64,000 nucleotides of DNA. Origin: Calycina herbarum. Lineage: Eukaryota; Ascomycota; Leotiomycetes; Helotiales; Pezizellaceae. Shown here piece after piece: positions 11,353-23,689 of the stretch. The position numbers were made by a program, and so were the translations under genes. The notes under the pieces are model-generated. The model did no database searches. It was not told where the DNA came from and saw only the letters and a program-made list of their open reading frames with translations. Location of the stretch: positions 434,001 to 498,000 of the forward strand of contig LLEY01000041.1 of the NCBI GenBank assembly GCA_001414485.1, in the 5' to 3' direction. The stretch's first letter is position 1. The number at the start of each line of letters is the position of its first letter.

Positions 11353-14342
11353 ATGACTCCAACAGCCGGTCCTTCCTCCTTGGAGGCCCCTCCATTGCGA
11401 CCTGCTCTCAAGAGCGACGAGACGGATGAAACCTACAGCCCCAAGACCGGTCCTAAAGGTAAGAAGAGATCAGACGCGTTTCCCCGAATGGTGTGCATAT
11501 AGCAGCAGTGGCAGCCTCTCACGATATATGTTTGGGTGTGTTGTGCTGGCTCGTGTTTGGCGGTGTCATGTCATAGTACCATACACCTGTGGTGCGGTGC
11601 GGGGTTATCTCTGTGGTGCGTGCAGTGCACACTGGGAATGCTGGAGTTTGGGATCCAAGCTCATATCTCCCATCTGCCATCTACCACTGGCTTATCTGCG
11701 CTGCGATAGCCTCCCCTGTCCACTTCCTCTGCCAGTTGTGAAAGAGCCGTTGACTAACAAAACAATTCTCTAGTCGTCTCCATTGCCGAAGGCGAACCTG
11801 AACCCATTCCTCCTCTACCACCCTCCGAAGAAGCCCTCCGCATCAAACAATTCCCTGCCGGCGTGGCAGGCAGACGATTGAGCGGACGGCCCAACATGGC
11901 GTCGAGTAACTCGAGTAGGCTCTCCCTCGTGAGCCAGAGCAGTCTGGACGACGGCGAAGCCTCGAACGCGCTGAAGCAAGCAGAGGGAAAGGAGAGCAAA
12001 CATCATCACCTTCGCCATCTTCACCACCATAAACATGAGAAGCACGAGAATGGACACCTTCACGCGGATAAGAAACTACTCACGGATGTCCTCAGCTGGT
12101 TGCAGAGCGAGAGGTCCAAGAAGGCGCGGAAGTCGAAGAGGAGAGGAGGAGATAAGGATGGCTCTGCGATTGTGAACCAGGAACCTGCTCGTCCGAGTAC
12201 CTATATCTCAAGACCAAGAACGGAGTCAATTAGTTCGGATTCTAGCTCCATGTCCCTCGACAAACTGCAGCGGATTCTGGAGGACAACATGGCCAATCTT
12301 GGGATCGATTCTTTGCCGTTAGGATCCCCAACCTCCACGCGAAGACCGAGTGTTCTGGGACGGAGAAGAAGCTCGAAGAAACTGGGAGGAGTCTACAGCT
12401 CAGATACCGAATACCAGGACGGAGATGTGGTTGTGCCAAGTTGTGATGTTGTGCTGGACAATTCCAAGACCATGTCATATGGTGGTGGTGGAGCAACTCT
12501 GGAATCCTCTGATACGACTGTCACCCTCAATTCCTCCAGACGAGCAGAAAAGGAACGAAAACATTGGGCTCAGTTCAAGAGCGAGATTGTTAGATTGGCA
12601 CATACCCTACGATTGAAAGGCTGGCGAAAAGTCCCCTTGGAACGAGGATCCGAGATTGAGGTTGAAAGACTGAGTGGTGCTCTCACGAATGCTGTTTATG
12701 TCGTTTCGCCCCCAAAAGACCTTCCAATTACAAACCCAAGCTCCAAGCCTCATTCTACAAAGCCTCCTCCTAAATTACTTCTTCGAATTTACGGACCCCA
12801 AGTCGAGCATCTTATTGATCGCGAAAACGAATTGGGTATTTTGAAGAGGTTGGCAAGAAAGAAGATTGGTCCGAGATTGCTAGGAACATTCACAAATGGT
12901 CGATTTGAAGAGTATTTCAATGCTACTACTTTGAAAGCCGAAGATTTGAGAGTTATGGATACAAGCAAGCAAATTGCCAAGCGGATGCGAGAACTCCATG
13001 ACGGAATTGATCTTCTTGCTAGGGAACGAGAAGAGGGACCATTTGTTTGGAGAAATTGGGATAAATGGGTTGATCGATGCCAAGAAGTCATCACCTATCT
13101 TGATGGGGAGATCCTCAGTAAGAGAAAAGGCAAAGGAGAGAATTGGCGAGAACGAGGATTGGTTTGCGGTGTCGAATGGAAAGTATTCAAGGGCGCTGTT
13201 GACAAGTACCGAAAATGGCTTGACGAGTACTACAAGAAGAAGGGTGGAGTGGAGAGTCGCTTGGTCTTTGCTCACAACGATGTAAGTTTAACCCCATTTC
13301 CTTTTCCATACGCTTTACTAACAGTACCCAGACCCAATACGGCAACATCCTCCGTCTAATCCCAGCCCACCCCTCAACCCCATCTCAAGATGGCACATTC
13401 CCCCCTCCCTCACCACTTCTCCTCCCAGCAAACCATCACAAACAACTAATAGTCATCGATTTCGAGTACGCCTCAGCCAACACCCCAGGTCTCGAATTCG
13501 CAAACCACTTCACAGAATGGTGCTACAACTACCACGACGCCACCCGACCATGGGCATGCAATACCAACAATTACCCAACCCTTGAAGAACAACGAACCTT
13601 CGTCCGCTCTTATGTCAACCATCGTCCGCAGTTCAATCCCCACGCCTCGGCGACACCGAAATTGCAACCGCTTGACTCTAGTACATCCAGTATGCGCGGT
13701 GGTGTTAATGAATTCCTGCTTGATTCTAGGGCGCCCGGTGGATCTAGTACTTCGCTTGATAATACTACTTCTTCCTCTTCTTCGTATTACCAACGTCCTT
13801 CTTCTAGTCTTGGGAGTTCCTCATCTTCCAGTTTAGCTTTCAATCTTAAACAAGAGGATGGAGCATCGACACCGGGTGGGAGTGCGTATGCGGAGGAGGA
13901 AAAGAGAAGAGAAATGGAGATTGAGAGAAGGGTTGAGGGATTACTTGAGGAAACTAGGGTTTGGAGGTTGGCTAATAGCGCGCAGTGGGTTGCGTGGGGG
14001 ATTGTGCAGGCCAAGGTTCCGGGGTTGGATGGGGAGGATACTACCGCTTATGAGGAGGAGGACGATCCTGTGCTCGAAAAGGACATCGTTGCTTCGCCTG
14101 GGTTGATTGAGGAGGGGAAACAACTTAATGGGTCGCTGGATCAGAAAGTTGGTGAGAATGCTTTGGTGGAGAAGAATGGGGAGGCGGAAGAAGGTGGGGA
14201 TGAGGAAGACGAGTTTGATTATTTGGCTTATGCTCAGCATCGGGCTCTCTTCTTTTGGGGGGATGTCTTGAGTTTGGGGATCATGAGCAAAAACGACTTG
14301 CCGGAGAGTTTGGTCAGCGCTGTTAATGGGGTTGAGTATTAA
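11353..14342 (+). CDS. Choline kinase (choline/ethanolamine kinase family)
   Basis: It phosphorylates choline (and probably ethanolamine) with ATP, the first step of the Kennedy pathway. Exons: join(11353..11458,11774..13281,13332..14342), 874 aa. The start gives MTPTAGPSSLEAPPLRPALK, and the first intron is long for this window (315 nt). A low-complexity N-terminus of about 300 residues includes a His-rich patch (KHHHLRHLHHHKHEKH) and Ser/Arg-rich stretches that look like phosphorylation sites. The kinase domain starts near WRKVPLERGSEIEVERLSG. The catalytic Brenner motif HNDTQYGN, residues 536-543, is formed across the second intron. The choline-kinase motif IDFEYASANTPGLEFANHF is near 579. 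A Ser-rich insertion separates this from the C-terminal helices (ALFFWGDVLSLGIMSKND). The long N-terminus and insertion are usual in filamentous fungi. Confidence 0.94.
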
Positions 14343-15002
14343 GCTTGGCTTTGGCTCTGGTCCATTGGTCTCTGGCTCAAAATTTGCTGTCCTTTGTTAC
14401 ATAGTTGGGATTTGGCATTGGCATTGAAGGGGGGATGAAATTGTGTGTGGGAGAGGGGTTGGTGGTGGTGATGGATATACCCTAAGACTATGTTTGGGGA
14501 GATTAGAAGCAGGGAGCAAGAATGAATGAACGAAGGGATGAGGGATGAGGAATCACATCAAGCTGAACAAGGGGCTCGAGCATTAGCATATTGCACTGCG
14601 GACTTGGCTTGGTGTATATAGCTCCATGGCTTGATACCCCGTAAAATTGCTCCAAAGATAAATAAATTCATTAAACACCGCCTAGATCTTTTTTTGGTAC
14701 TTGAGCTTGTCTTCTGTATCAGTGTGGTATCAACTGCCTTTGATCGCGGTGCTATCTCTTTTCTAGACTTCCTTCTAGGAAATGAAAAAGTAAAACCCTT
14801 TTGGTAGTTATCCCCGTGTGTTGTAGTGGGAGAAAGGAGCCGTACCTTACTACCTAGTGACTTTGACACTTGGTTGAAAGACGGGCTGGGATAATGAGAG
14901 AGAGGAAGAGGGTATAAAGGAAACTAGCTAGCTCCCCGCTATCAGTAGGTGACCTTCCAATAACCTCGATTTTTCCTAACTAATTTGTAGGTTACCTATA
15001 AA

Positions 15003-15096
15003 TATCAACACGTTTCTACTCATAGGTTACCTATAGCCTTTCCTTTTAGAGCGGCTACTGGTTCTAGGTAACTCAGGAATAGAACGTGTTGCTATA
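15003..15096. repeat. Imperfect inverted repeat (hairpin)
   Basis: The left arm 15007-15038 (aacacgtttctactcatagg onward) pairs with the right arm 15060-15090 (ending atagaacgtgtt), with a loop of about 20 nt and a few mismatches. The flanking TATAT/ATATA extends the pairing slightly. It may be a small terminal-inverted-repeat element or a relic of one. Confidence 0.6.
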
Positions 15097-15441
15097 TAAG
15101 TAGTGGGAAGAAGAGTTATAATTTGGTAGAGAGGGTTGAAATTATTGCATTTATTCTTGTTGGTTCTTGTTGGTGCTTGTTTTTTTTTTGTGGGTTGCCT
15201 GTGAGAGAGTTGTTTGTGGATAAGAGGTAGGTAACTCGTGGATAAGCCATGGATCAACTACTCGTAAGTAAGAATGCATGTAAGCTTGAAGGTTACTTGC
15301 AAATCTACAGCTTACCAATGAGATTTTTAGCCCCCAAATTAAGAATAAGTTACCTAGAAAATAATAGCTTAGCTTACTCGCAATATTTCTGGCCCTCAAA
15401 TTGAGGTTGAGTAAGGTTTGGGTTACTTACTAGTTCCTCAG

Positions 15442-15496
15442 GGGTAAGCTGCGAGTAAGCCACAAGTAAGCCGCAAGTAAGCCGCAAGTAAGCCAA
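15442..15496. repeat. 11-bp tandem repeat, about five units
   Basis: Units of the form agtaagccgca occur head to tail, the first diverged (gtaagctgcg) and the last ending in agtaagccaac. It is a short minisatellite with no spacers, so it is not CRISPR-like. Confidence 0.75.
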
Positions 15497-16366
15497 CCAG
15501 ATAACACATCCTAGCAAATCGGGTTTAAAGCACCAATGAAAACTCATAGGAGCTATAAGGCTTCCTATCTTGTTTTGTTATTTCGTGCACCTATTCAAAA
15601 ATGACATCCAACCCCAAAATTGAAATTCTTCTTGTAGGGCCTCGGGAGTTTCGAGTCAAAAGACCTGTTGGAACTTATAGAAGTACAGGAAAGGTTACAA
15701 AGTAAAAGAAAGTTCTTATACATTCACTGCTATTACGGTAACCACTTCGTCGTAAATATACTTTCTCAAGTGAATTATTCTGATTATTTCAGTAAAACGT
15801 CCTTTATTAGACACTCTTCAGTTATACATCGGACGAATCTCTTCACTTCGAAGCTAGGTAGCCAGCTACATTCCTTCTCTTATGTGATAAGCATGTCGCG
15901 AAATCTCACAAGAAACAATCAATTCAGACACAGACACAAGACACAGGCATATTCTTCTCAATTCATCGAATTATTATCTTTCCCAATTCCATTTCATCAC
16001 ATTTCAATTCCCACTTTCCATCCCATTTAATTGTCCCTCCTCCCAACACCCTTCATGCACCATTTACATCCTCCAATCCTCCCACCCATATCCAGAATAT
16101 GCCCCAAACCTAGCTAACTACAACCTTCCGTTCTCTCTTTCCACTTCAAGCACTCCAACCCCACCTCTCTCAAAAAATAAAAGCTCTTTCTTTCTCCATT
16201 TCATCCACAACAACATTGGTATTCTCTCGCACGTACGCATGCACTATCCTCCAAATTTCTCCAGCTGTAAAAAAAAAATGAAAAGGAAATTCGTTTCTTT
16301 TTTGTGTTTATGAGAAGAAAAAAAGAATCCGGCTGCAAATCAAAAAAGCAAAAATCTACAACGAGA

Positions 16367-18734
16367 TCACTTGAATCGAGAAGTACAACGACCCATGACC
16401 TCTCCCTGACAGACTAACTCGGCGTTGAATTCCGATCCATCGAGGGTAAGGTAGATGTCAAAGTATACTCGGTAAAAGGTACCTTGCGGGGTGTCCATTC
16501 GCTCAAAGTCCTTTTCCAGATTTTTCCGCGAGAGATCCGAGGTGAGAGTGACGACTTCCTTGACACCTGTAAGATTTATTAGCTCGAGTTTTGTTTATGT
16601 AGAAGGGGGTAGACTTACGAGGATCTTTGGTATACTCTGGACACACATCATCATCACAAGCATACAAGATATCCTCGTACATCAGAGTGGCACCAGGAGC
16701 AACTTGTCGGAAAAATGAAACCTTGACGGGCTCTCCAATCTTGACTCTTTGGCCCTTTTGAACGAAGATTTGTCTGGTAAACTTGCATCGATCCTTTCCG
16801 TCCAATGAAGGGACACGGTACGCTTCTGGGTGGTGGCCTTCCTTGAAAGGTTGAAGAGTTGCCATGAGGTAATGTCTACGGGCAACACGGGATGTGACGA
16901 CTCGCTCAGTGATACCAGCAGTAACCGCACCTTTGACAATAGCCGCCACGGAATCCATGGGTCTGACAACCTTGGACTGGAATTGAGGTGGTACATGAAG
17001 TTTGATTTGCTGAAAGAGGTATTCCGAGGCACCGAATCCACCAACAACAAGGACGTTTTGTAACGTTCGGTTTTGTGCTTGAATGGCGATTATCTGGTTT
17101 CGTACTAGTTCCAAGATACGGTTGACGACGGGTTCGAAACATTGTAGAATCTCCTCGTTTGTGAACGTCATATATCCTTCTTCGATGCCAGCTTCAGGGA
17201 ATTCGGCTTCGATACCGACATCCACGGCCCATTTTTGGTTGTTGTTTCGGAAATCCGCCTTGATTCTGTTCTCAAAGTCCATGATACACTTTGCGTAAAC
17301 TCTTCCAGCTGTCTTGGATCCATCTGGCAGTTTCATCTTTCGGATTTTCGTTCTTAGAATGTTGCTGAAATTTCTGTTCAGCGCGGTTGATCCACAAGAA
17401 TCTCCGGATCCTGCTGTACACTCAGAAACTGTGAAAGGAGACTCTTCTTCGACTTCGTATGCAATCAAATCGACCGTTCCACCACCACAATCCACAATCA
17501 ATACCGCATCGTGTACCTTGAGGTTCAAAAGACCGGCCTTTGAACAGAAAAGAGCAGCAGCTTCTGGTTCCGTAATCAGCGTTAATCGGTTGTCGTTCTC
17601 GTCACGGAGAAATCCAGCTTGAATAGCTGCGGCACGGGTGGCTGCCTTTCCTGCATCATTCCAGATGGCAGGGACAGTCAGATAATACCGAATGTTCCGC
17701 TCCTCTCGGTTGAACACCTCTCCCAGTGTCTTCTGTAATTGATTTCGCATCGCCTGTCGAAGCTTGAATAGGTAATCAGCAGCTACATCGATTTCTGATT
17801 TTCCGGGAGGTAGAGGAGGAAGGTTGATGGGATCGATGTATGTGTTACCAGAAAGCATGAGCTGCAACTTGAACCACTCGACCTTTTGCACACCTGGTTT
17901 GGGGTAGCCAGTTGGCGCAAGAGCATCAGCGATATCAGGTCCCCAGCCCACCACCTTCTGGTATTGATCGTAATATAAAACGGTAGGAATCTGCTGAGGT
18001 TAGCCGGTATTTGAAAATGGGTTTTAGGCAGCCAAGCCCACCTTTTGTTTCGTGTAAGATCCCGCACCAGGCCATTCTGTAATGATATCTTCTTTTGCTT
18101 CCGTATTCGTAGCAAATGCAAAGGCCACACCCGAGAAAGTTGTTCCCTGAATTGGTTAGAATTGATCCTATCGTGAGGAGGATGGTGTGCTTACAAAATC
18201 AATTCCGACAATCAGTTGCGCCTTACTCCTGCCAGCACCCTCGACCTCGACGGCGCCTCTGTTGGCATATTGAGCAGCAGCCATGCTGTTACCACCTTGG
18301 GGAGGGGCTCCGTATTGCGGCGGTGCCCCGTATTGCTGTCCGCCAGCTGGAGGGGGAGGGCCCATTTGTTGTTGTTGTTGTTGAGGATGTCCGGGAGGAT
18401 AACCAGACGATGCAGTATTGATCGGAGGGGGACCACCCATCATCTGGGTCGGCGGTGTGCGTGGTGTTCCTGTGTTTAAAGGACTTTGGGTGCGGCCAAC
18501 ACCGGCGGGAGCAGGTGCGTAGTTATTTGTATAGCTCGGTGGACGCCCACCAACGCCGGGGTGATTCATGGGAAGACTGGTAGTCGAGGATGCAGACGAG
18601 GCTGTTGAGGGGATGGGTCTGCCAGAAAGCGGAGCAGGGGAGGTGGGGTTTTGTGCGATTGTGGGCACGTTGGCACTTGATTTCCGTTTGGAGCCGAATC
18701 CAAAGCCTTTGAAGCGGGAGTTCAGAGCACTCAT
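16367..18734 (-). CDS. Hsp70-like ATPase with Pro/Gln-rich N-terminus
   Basis: Four exons, complement(join(16367..16566,16619..17990,18042..18146,18195..18734)), 738 aa. The first about 170 residues are low complexity (Ser/Pro, GQQYGAPPQYGAPPQGG, a run of six Gln). An actin/Hsp70 ATPase fold follows: phosphate-1 loop VGIDFGTTFSGVAF formed across intron 1, phosphate-2 region VLIVDCGGGTVDLIAYE, and adenosine motif VLVVGGFGASEYLFQQI. The last exon adds VKEVVTLTSDLSRKN and a beta-rich end. It belongs to the divergent fungal Hsp70-like family (HSPA12-like), which lacks the standard substrate-binding domain, so classical chaperone action should not be assumed. Borders are good (gtaagc, gtgggc, gtaagt donors); the acceptor at 17990/17993 is a tandem CAG and may vary by one residue. 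Confidence 0.9.
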
Positions 18735-21700
18735 ATGGGCAGGGGGAAGGAAAAGGGCAGGAGAAAAAAAAGGAGGGGATGGGGCTATTAATCAATGCGT
18801 GTGAGTAGGAGTAGGAGCAGCAGCAGCACAGCAACGCAACGAAGAAAACGGCGGGAGGAAGAGCTGGCCTAGGATGGGTTGGGTTGGTGGGTAAGAGGTG
18901 GAGGCGGGAGGTGGCGCTCTGGTGGATTTTGGGTTGATTGATGGGCGAAGGATACTCCGTACTGGCTGCTGGTGGTTGACTTTGCCCTTGGGCCCTGGCT
19001 TGCCCTATGCAGATTCCAGGCTGTGGTTCGTGCTGAAGCTGGTGGGATGGGGGCTTGTCGCCGCCGATTTCGTGGAAACACCTGCTTAGGGGGGGGGGTT
19101 CAGGCCTGTTGCTGGCTCGTGTTTCTAGTGAGTGCTGCGAAGACGCTCTGCAGCAGAGGGGTCGGGTCGGTGGGAGTTGCTTCCCTCGAGATGTGATGTG
19201 CTCTCCTGTCAGCCAACACTCCAGTGTGTCAATCAGACGGGCTCTTCCAGGACCGAATTGAATCAAGCCTTTAGGACTGGCTAAAGATAATCTTTCCGGT
19301 GCGAATAGACGGCGCGAAACGGAGATTTATGGGAAGCTAGCAAGAGCTAACTGGGGTCGTTGAGGCGTAGGACTCTTCGGGTTCCTCAGGGCTGAGGATT
19401 CGATACTCGATGGGGATGTTGAACTGGGGTGAGGGGTCGTTCTAACCCGCACGGGACGTCGCGATTTGGTGCTGCAGTGTGTGTACGTAGACCGGCCGAG
19501 ATATGCTGATTGATATGCTGATACGGATGGCTACAGGTACAGGGCTGGCGGGCAAGAGACTTGCAACGAACGTCGCAGGTTCGAAGATTCCAAACTGCGT
19601 CCGCGTCTTCTTTTGCGATGAAGCCCTGGCATTCACGAGCTTGCGGTCTTGGTGGTAAGCAGTCAAATCTGCAGGAACGACTTCACGCGTGCAGCTGGGG
19701 TCCAGGTCGAAAATGTGACGATTCCAAGGGAGAGATTGAAAGGCGATTTTCTTGCGCGGCACGGCCGTAAGAGAGCTTGGAGGGAAGCAATGGCAGCGAA
19801 CTGGCTATTGAGTCTGCTGCGATACGGTTCGCAGGTTGCAGGTACGTAAGGCAAGTAACTATACGGAGGTAGTGGCAGTCGGCTCTTTGCCTTGCAGCAT
19901 GCAGGATACGTGAATCAGGAGAGAGAGAATACGATCTCGGGGTGGAAGTGGAGGGGGAAGGTGAGATTGTCGCTATGAGATGAGATTTGAGATGTTTTGT
20001 CTTGCTTGGAATCGAGTTCAGCTGCTTTCTTTGTTCTGTTGCAAAAAAGTTGGTTGTTGTTGCTGCCCGAGGGGTCTAGAGTTGTCAAGGCCAAGCGAGG
20101 GGTATTGAATGCCGTCAGTCAGGTCTCATATCAAAGTCCTGCAAAATTAAAAGTCAAGAGGGCAGTTTCTCGCGATGAAGAAGTCTTAAAACTGGGCATA
20201 TCACAATCGTTTGAATATCAACTAGTGTATCAAGTTAAGAATAACATCCATCCCATGTAACAAGCTCGTGGTCCGAATCAATCATGGCTTTGGTCAAGCT
20301 CAGCCTCTACAACACCATAATGATGACTAAGTACCTCAGCCTTAGCCCCGCCCGCATCAGGCTTTCTCCATTTCCCAAATCTGCCTCGTTGATGGACATG
20401 GCATCTGTCAGAAGCTTGTTATTAAAATAGAAATTCCATCACAGAAACCTACAAATACATCAAGCCCCCCGGTTTTACTGTCGCACCTAATCGATGGTGC
20501 TGTTTGGCTTTTCGCAGGACTCCTCACAGGAAAGAGTCCTGAAAAAAAATCGAAGTCCTGACACCACCTGCAGGATCGACAAAGGGGTCGGTTGGTTTTG
20601 GCCCCCAATTATCTCATTCGCATCAAAATCCTCTCTGGAGCCACGATGATTGGACAAAACAGAGTATGGAGTACGAACAACGCCGCAGAACTTATTACCC
20701 TGGACAGGCCTCCCTCGCAACATGCTGGAGAAGAGAAAAAACGTGGTCGAAAACCATGTTGACAAGCTTCTAGTATGCGGATATTTTAAGCTTTGCAATC
20801 CGAGTGGATGGGCTGATTGAACCTGGTGCACTGCAACAGCATGCCTCTTCTGTACAACACGATACAATTCCTTGGGTTCGAGTTTCTCCTTTTTTCTCTC
20901 CATATCCCATTTTTGTGGTGTGGTTGTCACGTTTGTTTGATCCCGTTCCCGTTTAGTGATCTCGGTGTGGACTTTTTTCAAGGGTGTAACGTTCCGCTTG
21001 TACTTTTGTGCTTTTAAAAGATCTTCTTTTCTACTCATGGAAAAGAAGAAATCGGTCTTCTCTCAGACAACTTTTGTTTACTCGGTGCTTTTCCCTTTTA
21101 TTGTGCTTACAAGTGGGGGCACGAGTTACCGAATCGCTACGAAGTTTGAAGGAATCAACCGGCTGGGGTTTTAATTCAAAGTCGGGGAACCCGAGCATCG
21201 CAAGTGTATCAATTCGAGTCTGTACCTGGATTCGGGGACTATCTTTTCAAAAGCTTGAGAACCTTCCTACTTTGGCTTCTTGGTTGTTTTGATATATATT
21301 ACCTCGTGCCTGGAATGGCAGGTTGGGGGGTTGGGGTTGGTTGCACATGCATTACAGTATGCATGGCCCACGAGTTGATGTGGCGTTTGTCAGAAATTCA
21401 TATACGGAGTACATATATTGAAAGAGCTGGATTGAAATAGAATGGGTTTGCTGGTTGGAATGGCTATCAGTTTGCTTACTTGGTGTCTTGATCTGAGTTG
21501 CTTTCGGCCCTTCAATTGATGATTGGGGTAAAAGTCTCCGCATCGTTCAGTGTGCATCTGGGTAAAGTAATATTTTTCGAAAAACGTCGAACAATAAAAT
21601 TGATTATTCGAACGGTTAAGGATAATAAGAATAGTTATTCCTTGTTTTCCCAGTCTCCTAGCACAATTCGGTCAGTCGTTCAATGGCTTCTAGCACAATG

Positions 21701-23138
21701 CTTTCCGGGGGTGTACACAAAAAGATGATTGAGACTCTTGCAACGAATTGAGGATTATCAAGACTGCGCCGGAGAATTTGAATATTGTTTTTTTAAACAG
21801 GGATACAAGAGAAGTTACCCTTGCTTTTCACGAGAACAACTCGAGGATGGCCGTTCTCAATTCCAAACACCACAGAGCATACGCAGTAATTCCTCAATAA
21901 GGCCTGATGCAAAGAATCGGTGCTAGCACACTTCGTAACCTTTGGCGATTTTGCAACCTCTACATGAAAATCAAAGTAGTATTGTAGCACAGATATGCCA
22001 GATGCAAGGCACTGGCAGTCTGCACCACATAACGGACCCCAACTCCATTTTGGCTGATTGAAGAGAATATATTGTGCATATGTATGGAAGAAAAGATGCA
22101 TGTTTCTGATCCTTCGACTGGCAGTCTGTAGTCTGGTACGCTTGACAAAAATAGCTCCAACATTACGTAGGAGAACTCGGGGTACCTAGGTACGATGATT
22201 TCCCCATTGGTAAAATTGCCAGCGTGTTCAGATGCAAAACTCCGGAATTCGAAGTTCACGATGGTCACGAGGGGCTGAAATAAATAGAAAACGGAAACAT
22301 TTCCCCTAATGAACTGGAACACCGCTCGGACAAGCTAGCAAATTGGAAGGCGGTCAGAAGTGTTGTGGTCCGTGGGGTTGATTCAGTAGAAAATGGTGGG
22401 TTCCCCGCGCTTCGTGAAATGAGACACGAAATATTCCTTGAGATCTATACTGTAACGAGTCCATTCGTAACTTGTTCTCTTCATTCCTTCTCGTCAACAT
22501 CTCCAGTTCAACCGGATTGTGTTACTTCTTATCGTCCCCAACCCTCGGTAGACCCTCGGCTCGTCATACAATACATCATTGCGGATCCCTTTTCACAACT
22601 CGAGTCTCCATCACGATCATCGCAAAAAAATCATTTGGCCGAAGTTTGGCAGACGGCGCCGAACTTGTTGAGTCTGGCCCACGTACGATATCAATTCGCC
22701 CACTTCCAAAACTCGTTCGAAGAGAAATTGCTGGCCCGGCCGGAGAGCAATTCTTTATTCTGCAAGTCAAGTGGTGTTGTGCAGTGTGTAGCATTGCCGT
22801 CTCGGAGTCGTGACGACAGAGGCGCCATTTCAGTTCCTCAAGCCAACGTACCAGCTTGAGGGGTTCCAACACCAAGTTGGCAGGAGGGAAAACAAGAACT
22901 GGTTGTGCTGCATCCTCGCTGCAGCTGCTCACAGGAGCTTCCTCTAGCTAACCTAACGCCTTAACATCTCCCCATTTCCCCTTGGACCGCGCCGTCGGTT
23001 CCAGAACCCAGCTGCTGCTTCAATTGATCACAGACCCATCAGCTGTTGGTCCCTTGGTAGGAATAAATTACCATACCATACCTACCAAAACCCGGGCACC
23101 TTCGAGACGGCCCTTTTCTCTCCGACCCCTTCCAGCGA
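18735..23138. other. 4.4-kb gap without recognisable gene
   Basis: This is the longest gene-free stretch between the divergent Hsp70-like and glucokinase genes. It contains a purine/pyrimidine-biased part (18735-19100), several unremarkable open frames of up to about 180 codons on either strand with no family resemblance, and AT-rich sequence at 20650-22300. I see no tRNA, no transposase and no strong repeat. Long leaders or a non-coding transcript are possible. Confidence 0.45.
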
Positions 23139-23689
23139 ATGGTCGAGACGGAAAGCTGGCTGGTGAATGCCCCTCCTTTTGTTGCCCCGCACTCATTGCA
23201 CTCATCACACATGGTGGCTGTCACTGCCACTGCCACTGCGACAAGCCATCCCCATCCTCCTCCTCATTCCACCAAGACGTCGTCTCCTACTAGAAGAAAG
23301 GCCCGCCGCCTACCTAAACCCCCCATATTATCTCCGGCTTCCCCTTCTCCTTCACAACCACTACCAGCAACCATTGACGACTCCATTTGCAAACCACACA
23401 AGCTGTCATCCCAAAGCCCCATAGGCATTGTACGCCTCGCCTCGGTCGCATTTCTTGCCATAGTCTTGGTACGTGATCACGCGCCGGTGACCAACACGCC
23501 ATTGACTAACATGATGCCTTACAGATCTTCCAATTCTTATTTCAGAGAGACAATTCACCTATATCTTTAACCCGTCGCCCTTATTCCGCATACTCCCTTC
23601 CAACCCAAGTAATCGAGGCTACAACCTGCGAAAACCCACCTCCATTTCCAACCGAACCTCCCATATCGAGACCACACAAATCACACAAG
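23139..23689 (+). other. Spliced leader of glucokinase, open in frame
   Basis: From an ATG at 23139 a frame runs to a donor at 23469 (gtacgt). The intron 23469-23524 has a gactaac branch point and ends ttacag, and the next exon continues without stop into the glucokinase ATG at 23690. The intron length (56 nt) is not a multiple of three, so only splicing keeps the frame. The encoded 165 residues are Pro/Ser/Thr-rich, then basic (TRRKARRLPK), then hydrophobic (GIVRLASVAFLAIVLIFQFL). It may simply be a 5' leader, or an alternative membrane-anchored N-terminus. Confidence 0.45.

Larger units (their letters stand above)
14343..16366. other. Repeat-containing intergenic stretch
   Basis: Convergent intergenic DNA of 2 kb. 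The part from 14930 to 15500 is rich in GGTTACCT/AGGTAACT and GTAAGCC words, with a hairpin and a tandem array listed separately. 15990-16300 is C/T-rich, then A-rich, consistent with the 3' flank of the Hsp70-like gene. No protein-like frame is seen. Confidence 0.5.

Noticed and set aside
15442..15496. CRISPR-like array
   Set aside because: The repeats are directly adjacent 11-bp units without spacers, and the genome is eukaryotic.
20487..21038. 183-codon open frame on the minus strand in the large gap
   Set aside because: Composition is mixed and unlike a folded protein, there are no splice signals that extend it, and no family is recognisable. It probably arises by chance.
22365..22859. 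164-codon open frame on the plus strand upstream of glucokinase
   Set aside because: An equally open frame lies on the opposite strand at 22576-22932, and neither resembles a protein.
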